Source: Struthio camelus (Eukaryota; Chordata; Aves; Struthioniformes; Struthionidae). Taken from it: a stretch of DNA of 64,000 nt. The position numbers and the translations under genes are program-made. The stretch covers positions 205,800,640 through 205,864,639 of the forward strand of contig NC_090942.1 of NCBI RefSeq assembly GCF_040807025.1. The letters are read 5' to 3'. Positions 1 to 14,300 of this stretch are shown in pieces (position 1 is the first letter of the stretch; each line of letters begins with the position of its first letter). Under the pieces are notes generated by a model that saw nothing but the letters and a program-made list of their open reading frames with translations, searched no databases and was not told where the DNA came from.

Positions 1-3000
1 ACAATCTCTTAAATGTCAAGCCCATGTGCATGCCTGGGCCCCGCTTTCTTTTACCGAGGTCTATTTTTGCCAGAGGGCAGAGAGCAAATTCGCAGCGTAC
101 ACGCTCTTTATCCATTAATGCTGCTCTGCAAATTCCATATTGTACACCACGATGCACTGCAGTATTTTGTATGAGGAGGAGCCATGTCAATCAGAGGAAC
201 TAACAAGTCACATTGAAATCTCTAGTGAGCTGTTATGATTATTACTAATAAAACATTTTTGTAGTATAAAGCTGTATAAAACACCCATGTGGGTTTTCAA
301 TAGAGGTTTTCAAAGTTCCTTGTAACTCGAGGGAGTCTGTTGTCTCCCATGTATGCTTCCTTCACGATCTTTATGATAGCATTTGAATGACTGCTGGCAA
401 AAAAGAAGTGCATCAAGAGAAGGGAATGATTTATCCAAAAACGAAAGACGTTTCGAAAGACAAATGTACCAACCCAGGAAGTTAACCCTAAGACTTCTTT
501 ACTAGAAGGCAGCAACTGTTTTACAAAGAAAAGGACCTTTCATTTCAGTACTGAAAGAAGAGAATTTGAAGAACAGTTACCATTTCTTTCTGCAAATGAG
601 TATATCAGCCTTTTAGCACTATTTTAAGGCTGCTGGAAGAAAGAACCGAGCAAACTGAATTGTAGCAAACTCAATTAAAATTGTTGTAAAGACGACCTGC
701 ATTTTGCTTTTTAATTAGCTATTAGTATTATAAAGTTTTCCACAGAGACGATTTTGATTTGTTCCTGGTCATTTGACTGCCATTCAGTTAACTGTAAGTG
801 ATAAATCAATACATCTCAGAATTTTCTTTAAAATGATCAGATATTTAGTCTTGATTATAGTAAGGGGATGCAGCATGTGAAGTTACTCATTACTGACCGA
901 CCTGTAACCTCAAGGAAGAGTTCCTCTGGGGCTTGCAACCACGTCCTCCAGATAAAGCTGGTGGATCCGTGTCCCTCAGGTACCGACACATACCTAGACG
1001 AAGACTGGTCATAGTCTTGAAGATTAGTGCAGGACAGGTGCTGCTTTGCAACCAAATCCTTCACATTTTTCCCTTAAAAAAAAAGAGAAGAGAGAGGAGC
1101 AGATGACAGCAGGCAATCTAATATCTCCCAATAAAGGACTGTCCTATCAATACTTCTACTGGATTAATTGTGTCACGTTCCTGGTAATACTGACTACTGT
1201 TGGCTGAAATGGAAATGAGGAACTTGTATGTGTTAGTCTTCCCTCAGCGCGACTGACATAAGCAAGGTTAGTCCTGCCTGATTACGGAAATCTACTGGCC
1301 AAGGGCGCAGGAGCCTCTGCAGGGGCTGTGGGCAGTGTGGTCTGCAGCTGCGACCACTGCTGCAGCTGCAGCGGCCCCAGCAGCCCCGCGTCTAGGCTTT
1401 CTTCCCACCACCAGCAGGCTGCCTGCCCACCTGCCCTGCTCAGCTGATGAGGGTCACCCGAATGCAAGCTGGTAGGGAGGACTGCATGGTGTAACTGGGC
1501 AATAGGTCACCTGAGCAATAGCTAAACAAGCCAGTTTTTGGCAATGTGCTCTGCACAGTGAGACCTGAAGGTTTGTTAACACTGTGTCATTGATCTTGTG
1601 CTGTTGAGAACCTGGCCATCCTGTTGCTGAAGTGCAATTCCCTGCCTGTTTCAGGAATGGGACAACCTGATTAAAAAAACCTTATTGAATATAAAGAAAA
1701 AGTGCTCCTGTGCAGGCTCTGATGCTTATAAAAAGTAGAGAGCACCATTGTCAGCAATGCCTCGCAACGGCATTCGTGCAAGCTCACGTGGTTATGGGTC
1801 TGCCCTGCTAGTGGCAACCTTCAATCTGGCACAACGTCAAGATATAGAGAATTTGTGGGCTTCTCCCCACTCAGTTAGGCTTCTGCGTGATGTGATCTCT
1901 GTTTCAGTAGTAAGGTGATCTGGCAGAGTAATCAGTAAGAAATTATTTAGTGGGAGCATAATGTTGTGAATACACACAGTGCTGAGTTTTTATTCTAACA
2001 ACTTAGTTAATAATTTCACTTTCAAGCAAATTTCAAGCAAAGAGGTAAAGTAGTATGAATTCCAATGCTTTGATCATACAGTGACATTTTTAAGCTAAAT
2101 TGCTAAGATAGTCTGGACTAATGGCTTTACACAAAAGTAATTTGAAAGTACTTTGGTAGTTTTGAAAGTATCCTTTTTGGAAGGTGGACCAATAGTTCAA
2201 GAAAAATCTATGCTCCCTCTGGAAAAGGAACTCAGTCATTTACAAAATGTTAGCTTTGTGGCATTAGCACAAGATAAAGTAGATGCTGACTTCAGATTAC
2301 TTCATCAGGGTCTGTAGTACTTAAACTGTGCCAGGCCTTGGAGAGACGTGAGCCCGTGGGCGCTGTGTGAGGAAGGAAGGAAGTTGTGCACCTCCTTTCT
2401 TTGTGCAGGTAAATGAACCAAGCTGTCAAAACTTCAATTAATCTGTTTAGGCTCTGCCATGAGTAGAGGCTGCTGGGGAATTTCACTGATGTAGGAAGGA
2501 CTGCGATTCGGTGCAGGACAGGAAAATACTCCCAAGCCCTTCTGGTCTCTCTCATTCCCCACCTTGACAAGCACAGCAATAGCTAGGACAGAGCCGAATG
2601 CAGCAAATATGCTTGTGCCCACAGCGGTGCTGGTGTTGCTGCCACCTGAGAGTTACTCTGCCACTCAGGGGAGTGACAGAGATGGGGGACAGAGGATGAG
2701 GACGAGAAGTGGCTGTAAGGAACCTAAGGAAGGCAGACCAGACTCCAGGTCGTAAAATGTCTCAGTAGGCCTCTGCTGATATGGGACTGTGAGAATATGG
2801 ATGATACCTTTCCACAGGGAAATCTGTTGGCTTTCTCACCCAGCTGCTTGCATTTCAGATATTATGTGGAAATATCAGAAATTTACAGATTCAAGCCAAA
2901 AAGGGGGAAAAAATGTTCTCCTCAAGAGGCAGGGGGTATAGTGGACGTTCTGTAGAAGAATGTTTACTGAGAAATACTGTTTCCTGCTTTCTCTTGGTAC

Positions 3001-5204
3001 TCTGATCCTCTCTGACAGCAGGGTTCCTTGCTCTATTATTCCTGCTTAGTCAGTACAAAACATGCTCCAGCAAATCACATTCTAAGATCTAGCATCCTTT
3101 CAGTCTTTTCTATTTATTCTTTTTATTCATTTTCCCTTAAAATGTATCTAGGCTTTATCTAAATAATACAGTGCTTCACTATATGCCAGTGAGATTCAGC
3201 ATTATTTTTATTTTGAAATGACCTAAACGAGTATAGGTCACGTTGCAAGGACAGTTCTGCAGCCAAACATTGCTCTAGGTGTCTGACGAGGAAGCCAGTG
3301 AAGCTGATTGAAACGCTTCCTTCCAACTTTGAAACTCAAACATGTTTCTTGGAGGGAATAAAGAGCTTGACTATTTATACTAATATTTATGTGTATCCAT
3401 TTAACATAAACACCATCACACGTAAGCTCCAGAATACCAATGCCCTGCATTTATGTTTGGTGCTGGCGTCTGTGCTCAGCAGATAATAACACAAACAGTA
3501 GACTCTGCATTTGGTACAACAGATTAGCAGTGCTCAGCTGCAGGTAGACAGCAATGACAGGGGGCAACTTAATTTTGACGTTTGGTAAATGGCTATTTCA
3601 CTGTATTGGCACAAAGGCAGGGAGTAGGGGGTGGTTTTCCACATCTGGGACTCTATTTATAAGCCGGCGGTTGCCAGCCTTTAATCCCTAAGGCAGGTAG
3701 ATATTCTCGATTTTGCACATCTTAATTTTCTCAGTTTCCTTTAATATTAACCTTCCTTTTCTGGAATGACATCTCTAGTGTTCAGTGCAAACTTCTAGGA
3801 CACTTACTGTCACCGGGCTGCTGTCAACAGACAGTACAGAAATATTAGCAAGGGATCAGTTTGGAGCTGTTGGGAGCAGAGGGCATATGGCTTACAACAA
3901 AAGTTGCTCTTGGCCAAGTAGGATCATCCTTAGAAGAGTGAGTTTTGACAGGCATTTAACTATAAAGCCAGCACCAGAGGTACGGCATTTGTGCCCTCGG
4001 CTTAGCAGAAGGTCGGGATGGGAACACTCCAGGTTCCTTTCCGCGCCCCATCATCAGCAGACTGGAAAACTTGAATGTTCCTACACAGAAAAATAATTAG
4101 AAAAGCTTTGTCACATTCCTCTGAGTTGAAATACATGGTTCTACCTATCTGAAACACAAGGATTGGCTCCAGAAGCAGATAGTACTCATTTGTTAAATGC
4201 CATCAGCCTTGATACCCATAAGCTCTTCCTAAAAGAAGGAGAAATATAATTAAGGAAAGTGAGCTATTACAGTTTGTTCTATGATTTCCTAGCACTGAAG
4301 TGCCTTGAATAACCACTCTTTATATTTGTTAATTTGAAAATAGTGTCAGCATAACTAAGCAGCAGAGAAAAAGCAAAGTTTTCCGTAGTGTTGGGAAACA
4401 TTGTTTAACAAATCTGTGAGGTAGCTAGTGTTTGCTTCAGACCATCTCTATCGAGGGTGGCATATTTCTAGTGGTGAGCTTATGAAGTCAAAAATCTATC
4501 ATTTGCTAGTGGCTGACATGAGCTGGTCAAACACCAACTAGATTTGTTTGCAGTGGCTTTACTGTGCTCTGTTTTGATCTTCAGATCTTTCTCCTTTGGA
4601 GCACTGCCTCAGCGGCAGCACGCTTCAGTTAGAAGTTCCTGTCTGGAGAAATACTTTCAGCTGCAATGGTGTTAGATGATTTTCAAAGCTTTTTTTCATC
4701 AGAAATAAGATCTATACTTGCCTACAGTCAACATCTTTGAAACACTATAAGTGAAACAGAAGCTGTCAACAAACTGCATTAATATTTTAAAAAGATATTT
4801 AATTATTTATGGTGATACTTCAGCATATTCTTTATATAAAACTTCAGCATAAAGGAGTTGCCTTGAGATACGTTTCTCACTGAGCAGTACTGTAGCTCTG
4901 GGAACAGTTTATAGGGCTTTTATTTATCAGAGAACATCAGCAATGTTTAGTTAGCTTAGAAGAAGTATATTAAAGGCACTTTTCATATTGGAGTTATGAT
5001 GCTGTTTGGTTTCTGTTTCTGTTTGCAGAAGTCAAACTGCAACAATTGGGTTACTGCCTACAATAAAGAAACAATTCAGGTGCATCAGGGTGCGTGTTAC
5101 CTAAAAAGCATGGAAATAAGTTACTTCACTACAGCTTTTCAGATAACACAATGAAATTGCCCTGAGAAATCCTATGGTCTGGATGACCTTGCCCATAGCT
5201 GGGA
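1..5204. other. Non-coding DNA, no gene supported
   Basis: I see no exon, RNA gene or clear transposon here. Open reading frames are short (up to about 100 codons), overlap on both strands and show no recognisable protein family. An AATAAA near 247 on the + strand could be the end of a gene lying to the left (SLC35F2 is expected on that side from amniote gene order), but nothing coding supports this. A short run of GGAA units lies near 2,370-2,386. Confidence 0.6.
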
Positions 5205-5310
5205 CCCTGGAGTTGCAGGCAGGAGATTCAGTATTGCCACAGTGCTGTTAGGTGGCCTGGGAGAGTCATTTGAGCTTTCAAACTCAAATTTTCTCAGGTG
5301 TTAAAGGGCA
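5205..5310 (+). repeat. Possible MIR-type SINE relic
   Basis: The segment reads, in order, like a strongly decayed core of a MIR element: a 'gcaggcaggagattcag' stretch, then 'attgccac', then 'ggcctgggagagtcatttgagct', then a 'ttctcaggtgttaaagggcat' stretch. These correspond to the MIR blocks around the words CTGCCAC, CCTTGGGCAAGTCACTTAACCT and TTCCTCATCTGTAAAATGGG. The match is by eye and divergent. Chance similarity is possible, and no target-site duplication was identified. Confidence 0.4.
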
Positions 5311-8300
5311 TAGGAAGCTTTCTTTGTAAAAGCTTCTGGAATTACAGATTAAAAGTAGCTTTTGAGTAATCTGGTCCTGAACAATATCAGAGGGCTGCGA
5401 GTTAGAGCTGTGTTAGAGGGTTAATTTTTACAAGTTAATTTATCTAGTCAGACAAGTATGACATTTCCTCTCCAGTGAATGACATTTCCTTCTTGGTGTC
5501 CGTTCAAGGACCCTTTAATCTGCAACATCGATTTTATGTTGTAGCACCGATTACAGCATTATAATTTGCTCTACCAGAACAGGCTGTAATGGCTTGGTCT
5601 GCACTGTATACTGCCAGAGATGGCATTAGAGAGTCAGAGACACAGACCCGAACTTGAGCTGCCCTTGTTGATCTGCCCCAGGTTTAAGTTAGAGTGAGAA
5701 CCAGTGCAGCTGGCATGTGCAAATTGGGGAATGTGGATTTCAGTGGTAATACAGATGTGCAAGAGGTAAGAGCAGTCTCCTCAAAAATACCCCTCTTGCC
5801 ATCAACATCTCCCTCTAGTACCTGAGTGCTTACGCCGCCTTTCCAGGTTAATTTCCCACCTCTGCGAAAGGATCTTAGCCTTTCCTGCACTTCACAGCAC
5901 CACATTCAGGCGTATAATTCTGTGGAATATCACAATGAACTTTCCTGGAATCTCAGTTTTAGCAAGACTGCAGATATTAAATGTTCATTGACGCATTGGC
6001 AGTAAACCTGGAAGTAGCCTGTCATCTTCATGAGGTCCAAGCCGGTGTCCTCTTCCATAGCCCTGGTGCCCTTCACTTGCTGCAGAAGTGTACAGGTGTG
6101 TCATCTCTTGACAGCACATGGGTCACTACATGAAAAGTTTTGTGTCCTCAGTCCTCTTCTCAGGGAAAACGTCATAAATACCAGCATAATTAGGATAAAA
6201 TGGCAGATTCATGGGCAATTTTATTGCACATTTACTGGTATAGGCAATGGATAGAAAAATGGTTAAGAATAGAGAACACTGTACTTCCGTACAGTAGCTG
6301 AACTAGAGGGAGTGAATTTCACAGCTTCTGCTGGGAGTTCATCTTTTCTTTGACTATTGCTAGCCTACACCTGCTGGGCATCACTTTTATCTTTGACTCA
6401 AAGGACACTTCTGAAGAAATTTCCTTCCCTGGCAATTTTTTGACTTGAAAAGGTCTCAAAATCTAAGGCATTTCAAAAGGGAAAAATAGACTCTGGACCC
6501 ACTTGCAAAGATGTTGTCATACCAGTCATACCACCTCTGAAAAAAATCAGTTCTTTCCCTGTACATGAATCTGAAACAAAAGAGCACTGAAAGAAAGAAA
6601 AAAGAAAGAAACCCAAACTTACTAAAGTTCCATGTTTCAAAAGTATAAGAGTCACTTAAATGTACTTAGAAAGCAAAATACCGTTTAGAGGTTTTTTTCT
6701 AGCATTTAGAGATAAATTTATCTATGCTATTAATTCTTATGATTTTATCAGGCACCTTGGGAGGTCCTGGAGACCTGAGACAGTGTGAGGGTTTTGTCTT
6801 TTGTGAAAAATAAGTTTCTTGCCCTTGTAATTGCAGAGGAAATGTGATCCGAAGGAACAGCAAAGGCTTACGTCAAAAGAACCCCATATTTACTGTTATT
6901 TAAAGAAAACTGTTTGGATTTTAGGGGATGTGACTCGTGATTTTTCTATGTTTGAAGCTGGTAATAGAAACACAACTCCCTTTTTCTCTACTCAGAACTT
7001 TCACGAGCTTTTCTCAAAATATCAAGATTCTGATAACACTCAGGGACTTGCATTTTCCCTATATGTGCATGAATTTATAGTAATTCCACAACTTTGGCCT
7101 TTGGTGTTGTGAAATCAGAACAAGAGGAAAAATAAAGCCAAGCTTCAAATGCAATTGTATGTTGTTCCAACTTGTTTGCAGCCCCTCCTGGAGCGCTCAG
7201 CAGCAGAGGGAGTGGATCGGGGGTGTCGGTTCCTGTAAGAGCAGAGGACTGGGCTTGGTGATATGAAGGTTTTCTTCATGTTCCAAACTGAGACCCCGCT
7301 CTTCTAGCAACAAGCCTACTTTGTAGGTAGGAAATGGGAAGTTTATCATGTTATTATGAGCCCAGGAGAGCAGAAGGAAGGACAACCATTTGCCATTTTG
7401 TAAATACCTAATGTTGGTGCTATCAGAAATAGAATTATTACTGCATGAAAAATTGCTAATATCATATTGAGGTATGGCAAAATCCAAGCTTGTTGAGCAG
7501 ACTTTTGTTTCCCACTTTTGTTCCCCATATGGGCTGGAGAGCGGGGGTGCCATGGAAATCTTGCTTTTAGGTAACTGGAGGAGGTTAGCTCTGGAACACT
7601 TTTGTCCTACGTGGCAAACGGACTAGCACTATTCTAGGCAAATAAACTATTCCAGAACAGCACTCCTGTGTCAACTTGATATTCCCTAATAAAAATCACC
7701 TTTCCCACACAGACAGGGACAGGGAAGGGCAGCAGCCTTTTTATTCAATGTATACCTTGTGCCCATATGCAGTGATTCTACCGCATGTGTGAATTTGCTC
7801 CAGAGAGCCTGACCATGAGGCAGCCAAGTCTACAGGCCAGTCCCGCTACTGTGTAGCTAAAAGAGGTCCATGAACATCCACTTCAGTTCCTGGGGCGTGC
7901 ACTTGTCCTTACCTTGTGAGAGACTGCCTGGTTAAATTAAAAGAGGGAGCCAGCGCATTAGCACAACCACAGTTCAGCCTTCCAACAAGAAGCTATTGCA
8001 TCTCTCACTCTCATCAGGCGAGGGCAGAGGAGGGGAGGTTTCTGTGGCTCAGGTGAGCTGCTGCAGATTTTGAGACTGTAAATTAGTTTTAATCTATACT
8101 CGCAATTGCGGCATCTCTGCCTTTCCTCCAAACTACAGAAGCAAGAGCAATTAGTGTGATGAAAAACATGAACGTAAAGCAGGCAGTATGGGTTCTAATA
8201 AAGCAAGCATACTTTTCCATTAAAACAATTTGCATAATGCAATTCTATGAAGTATTTTCTTCATTGTCAAGCTTCTTTCCACTCTCTGAGCTTCACATTG

Positions 8301-11300
8301 ACTGCTAACAAAAACCAGAGCAAGAGTTTTCATTTTAAGGGCTTCCTTTCTGTCTTTTGAAGGAAGAAGCTCAAAGCAAAATATAGTTATGTAGTTCACG
8401 TTCTGATATACTTCAGTGCAGACTAGTTCCCTACCAAAGACAGCTGTTAGCTCAGAGGTCTTTGTCTTTGTGGAGCGCACAAGGGATACCCATTCTGTGC
8501 AATATTCCTCTGGTTCCCATCCTGCTAAGTGCTGCAGATAGCTGTCTAAAGATCAGTGGTCCAGTTCTCCATTCCTTTGTCACCCTGAGTCTGTTCTATT
8601 TTGTCCTGGAGTCAATGTAGCTTCCAGCCAGGTCAGAATTGATGTGACCTATTGTTTCATTTTCTTGGGTCCCTTCTTGCTGCTCACCTGTAGGTCCTTG
8701 GTGCCTTCTGCTCTGAGTGGGCAACACCTCACCCAAGACTTGGAAATGTACCTGTTCTGTATATTCTAACTTCATGTTTTCCCAAAATCATCAAACAGAA
8801 GGAGAATCCATGAAACCTTGGTATGCTGGCATTTGAACAACTGTTGTACGAATAAAATACAAGGATGAAATGAAAGTCTTTGGGAGGACACATGTTGAAA
8901 TTGATTTTTGGGTGTTGTGAAGAACTCTTATATGTCAAATGGTTAAGAGACTTATAAATAAGAGGTACTTGTTAAAAAGCTGAGCTTATCTGCGTGCACT
9001 TCTTGAAGAGATAAGGGGATTCATGTTTATGAAATCTACAACGCTCAGTCGGGAAGATGACAATCATGTGTGATTCAAGTGATCTGTGATATGCAAAAAT
9101 AACAAATCAGGAAGACATAGCAGTTAGTAATAGCAATCAGGTGACAAAGAATGATGCACCAAAATGTGTTTCTGCAAAATATGTCCATTAGGAATGATGA
9201 GTATTAATAAATATCACTAGTTTAATGCAAATAAATATCATATTAATAAACATCATATTGTGCTGATGAGCTCTTCATGTTTTAAAATATAGCTTTCCTT
9301 CCTTGTCAGTGTTTCAAAGACTAGGAGAATATGAATATCTCAAAAGAGAGCATATAGACCTTAAACCATTTAAGTTTCTCCCTCTCAGTCAGCATTAGTT
9401 TTTGGCCACGGCCTACCAGGTTGTCTGCCTGGCCAGATCTAGTCTCCGCAACAGTAGCACAAGGAAGAAGAAAGGCGTGGGAGACCCCAGCTCCAGCTCT
9501 TGCCTTCAGGCCCCATTTCCCTCTCCCTGTTATGCCTCTTACTGAGCATCCTGGCAGACCAGGAACATTGTCCCCAGGGAGAGTCGAGGAAGGCCATTTT
9601 GTCCTGGACTTCTTGCATGGACGTGGGATTTTCTTCTTTCTGCCCTTCCCAAACCATAGACTATTAGAATCTGTTAATTCCTGGAGTCCTAGAGGGAAAA
9701 AGGGACATAAGACATCATGATTAATCACAGGGTCCAGGTAGTTACATGACCTGGGGTAGAATGTCCTTTACAATGAAATGAGACATAACAGAGGTTGTGT
9801 CCCTGGCAAAGAGGCACAAGCTAGGAAGGCCTTCCAGCTTCCAGTCCCTCCGAAGTGCAGGGCAGAGTCGGCAATTCTTCCTCAGAAACAGAGTAATCTT
9901 GTCACAATGCAAAAAAAAAAAAAAGTTTTAACCATGATCGCAGTGATGCTACCAGTCTTATGGTAATCAGCGTACAGTCAAGAGTACCACAGCCTTGGCA
10001 AGGCCCTGCAATTCTGTGGGACCTCTGTTTATCGCAAAGGCATAAATACAGAGAGTTGAGATCCATTTTGCCTAGGCCATTCGTTTGCCCTATTTTAGAG
10101 TCCTCTTTAGCCTGAGACACCCTACGCGTGCCTGTATCTCTGCATTGTCTCTGAAGACAACGGAGGGTAACCAGCCAAGGTAATATGATGGTGCTATAGA
10201 TACCTGGATGGGGTGAGATAAATCTCACCTTCAGCGCCTGAAGGCTTAGGAAATGGAGAGCTTTGCCCTAACTTTCCTTTAGACAGGTAGTTTCCTTAGC
10301 TCCACGCTGGGGTAGAGGTCTGGGTGGCCAGGAGGGTGGAGAGCAGCACAACAGCAGCTAAGGGGCAGTGGGAGCTCCACGTCCTGTGGAGTGCCTCAAC
10401 GATGTGCTCACTGGTGGAAAGTCAGCTGATGGGGAACCAAGCAACATTTGAGCAATTGGGGTCCCAGGTGTAAGTCCCACTTGGTATTGACGCATTTGGT
10501 TCAGTTTCTCACACAAATCCTGAGAGCAAACGGCCAGATTGGTGGAGGGACAGACTGCCAGTGGCTGCCTCCTGTTTCCAATGACAGTCTGTGGCAGAGG
10601 CCTCGCAGCTGAGGTGGATGACCACTGGCCCAGGGGCAGCTCCTAGCCTGGCGCAGGGCCAAGGAGAGATGGCTCCACTTGGTCATGCAGGTGGTGTCTA
10701 TATGCTCTGGTCTAATGCACCACAAGGTATTTTTTCCCAGGATGAGAGGCACGGGCATGTGTGCAGCAAAGGGCCAACATAGGCATTCTTGTACTATTTC
10801 CTTTGTGCTATATCCCAATAGTCCTTGGGAAAAGAGACCATCAGGATCTTCAGTAGCTGGGCTGAAATACCCATTTTCTACCCAGCATCTGCCACTTTCT
10901 CTTGTGTGAAGGGATTTATGAAATAATTTATGCAATAATTAGCATTCGGCATCTAGGAAGTACCAAAGGGCAGCTGTTAGCAGTGGCTCTGGGGTGGGAT
11001 GTGACCCCAAGGCTTCCTGCAGAAGGAGGCCGGTGCATGATGGGCGAGTGAGAATGTTTATTGCCGCGGTCTTGCCTTCGCTTGGGCTCATAACCTCGCT
11101 GCAAACCATTGCAGCTTAGCACTTGCACGTGGGCTGTCTGCACCTTGCAAACCCTGATGATAAATCCTCTGGGGGGATTAGTCTCCAACAGCCCCAGCTG
11201 GTGCCGCTTCTGCTCAGCTTTCTGCACAGAGCCGCCCCCGCACGGAGCTGGGGCGCCCTCGGGGGATCACTCTGCTGCTGGCATTGCCTGCCTTGAGGCT

Positions 11301-14300
11301 GGCGTCAGCTGTGCCCCTCGTGCCTGGATCAGGACCCCCATCCCTAGGCACTGCTCTCCCCCCACGGAGAGCCAGGCTGACCCACACCAGCAGGACCTCA
11401 GGTGAGGGGCTGAACCGGCAGTGCTTGCCCCTGCTGAGAGTCTGCAGGTCACTTGTGGGGGGTGTCAGCCCCCAAACCCAAAACCAATTATGGAAAGACG
11501 GGTGTAAAATTAAGGTCTTATGCAACCTGCAATGACAGCAGCCAAAACTGAGTTACAAGTGTTTATATACTGGTGAAATGGTGGATTAAGAGTTTCCGAG
11601 TGGTGCTCTGAGGAGAGCGTGGACACGAGAGGGAAGCCCGAGCTCCTGCCAGCCAGAGAGCAGATGAGCATGTTCCTCCAGAGCAACAATGCTGGTGCAA
11701 AGCATTTCCATATCAGCCTCTGATGAATTTTCTATGCAGCACGCATTGCTGCAATGGCAGTGCTGGCGCTGCACTGCTGAGAGAGGTGGCCAGGAGCTGT
11801 ACCGTGGGGAGGCGACCTGCCTCCAGTTGCACTGGGGCTTGTGCCTGCACACGAGCCCCATCCTGCCCTTCTGGACCAACTAGGAGGGTCGGCTGCCCCT
11901 CGCAGGGCTTCCTGCAAATGGGGCAGGGGTAAGCAGGAGGGAAGGCATGAGCTGAGGGTCACATGGCTGCTCATTAGAAATATCCCATATTTTACCAGTG
12001 TTGTGTGCATGGCATGAATTTAGGGTAGGAGAAAAGTATGAAAGACCAGATACAAACGTGCCTGGGCATGGCCCCAGATTCACACACACGATCACTTTTG
12101 CCTTTCCGAGTAGGCGGGTCAGCATTCAACAGAGGAGCCAGAAGAAGGGAATGGGGCAGAGTCAGCCATCTGAAGAGATGTCCAAAATAATGGATCTCTT
12201 AGAAGAGTCCCTAGAAACTGAAAATGAGGAAGGAACAGACATAAAATTCTCCTCCTTTGCTGTCTCTCTTTCTTACTTTGCTTTACTAACCCCTCTGGAT
12301 TTTTTTACAAAGCCATTTTTAGGTCACAATTACTTTTAAATTAATATTTTTTTCCGCCAATACATGAAACCTAAAAAAGGAAAAAGGCATCTTGTAGATC
12401 TCCTTAAGTGGAAAACACCCTTTAAAGTATGTCTGATAGTGATCTCATAAACAGCTGCCAGTCCTGGCAAGCATCGAGCAGCCTAGAATGTGCTATTCTT
12501 AGATCAAGACAGCCTAAGTAGGTCAAATTACAATTGGTTCTTGTAAACACCATCGCCACGAAAATCAGAAATGGATACAAAATCAGAAATTTGCAATATG
12601 CTGAATCAGATGGAAAAAATGGCCAAGGGCAATTTAGTCCTGAAATACCTGTTCTTTTGGTTAATCTCAATTTTTACCAGGTTTGTTTTGCTCCATATGC
12701 TGTCAGCAGCCTGAGACTTCTCTTTGGCGGGAGAGATATCATGGAGCCCTTCTTAAGGTCCAACAGAAATAAACCAGCAATACAGTTTAATCATGACTTT
12801 TTATTTAAGCATCCCAAGGTAAAGCTAAATAACTAATGAGGCTAATAAGGAAGTTGCAACTTGATAAGTCCTTAATGTTTGCTAATAAAATATACTGCGT
12901 TCATGAGTACAGCAACTCCAGTCGCAGTGCCACAGTCTTATTTTTCAGAACTGAAACAAACGCTTAGGTTGTGCTGGTCCACCCAGATGCATGTCTCTTG
13001 GAAATGTAATCTCTTAGCTCATTGCTGTTACTGGCTTGCAAGCCCTGGAAGCAGGTACGAGTTGCCACCTCCAGGTTACATAGGCAGAACATGAATTTCT
13101 TCAATTGCACCAAATCTTTCCCATGGAGTAGGGCATTTCTGAATGTCAGTGCTGCACTGGGATGCGGTGCCTGGAGTGGGACACCCTCGTGGCGCCCCTC
13201 TCCCCCAGGTAGCGAGAGCCAGTCCAGGCTGGGACATCCCTTCCCTGGCCCCTGGTCAGGGCTGCCCAAGACTGCCAGGGAGGAGGCAGAAGTCTTGGGC
13301 GGGTGTGTGGGTGCTGTGGCAGCAATCCCACCTCCCCTCCTTGGCAGCTGCTTGCAGGCACTGGCAGGTTTCACCCTGCCCCTACTTCAGGTCTGCTCAG
13401 CGCAAGCAAAAATGATGAAAATCTGACCTCCTTTGGCAGGCCAGATGGTAAGTTCATGTCATTTTTCTGAAGAAACTTACTGCTTTCCCTCCAGTTTCTA
13501 AATATCAACTAATTCCTCAATACAACTTCTTACCTGTCTGCACAGCCACAGGTTTGCCTGATGTTCACCACAGCAGCATCTAAAAACTTAACTCATCTTA
13601 ATTAATTAATTAGTTAATTCCAGGTCTCCTATTAACCCCTTCATGAATTCTGGAGCTGCCCACATCTAGTCAAAATGACAGAGGGTAGCAGTGGGCTGCC
13701 TCTGTATTGCTGCCTGTTGAAAGCAGTTTTCCTAGCAAGGAGGGCTGCGGGACCGCAAGAGGCAGCTGAGGCTGGGCAGCTGAGCTGGCTGGCTGCACAG
13801 TGCTGCTGCTCTTGGAGGGCTGGAAAAAACTCCTGTGTCCTCCGTCCTCTCAAAGGTCCTCATGTCTCTCAGACAGAATGTCCCCTAATGCTCCAGGTCA
13901 CTTCAACTTGGTCTGGCCTTCCACAAAGCCAATTTAGTCTCAGCTGTCTTCATTCTCCCCTCTCTTCCATTCTAAGATGCAAATATTAAATACAGAGGAT
14001 GTTCATCGATAGGCTAAAAACCTGGTTTGGAGTAAAACTGGGGTAGTAAATCAGGTGCAGATTTTGATCCCATGGGCTTTATTTATTTATTTTTATTGCC
14101 AGATTTTATTCTATATTTTATCTGCTCTTTGGACTGGTATTATGATTTCATTTCTACTCTTATTGCACGGAGATATTACGTTACACTTCAGGGATCTCCG
14201 CCCCTGCAGTTGGGCACTACCTAATTATAGCTTGTACTTACCTTTAAATAGGCATAGCATCTTTTCCCAGCTAATGTTCTACTCTGTCAGGTTTTCCTCA

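Noticed and set aside
1-300. AATAAA near 247 as the 3' end of SLC35F2
   Set aside because: Synteny makes it conceivable, but no coding exon or splice site is visible to support it.
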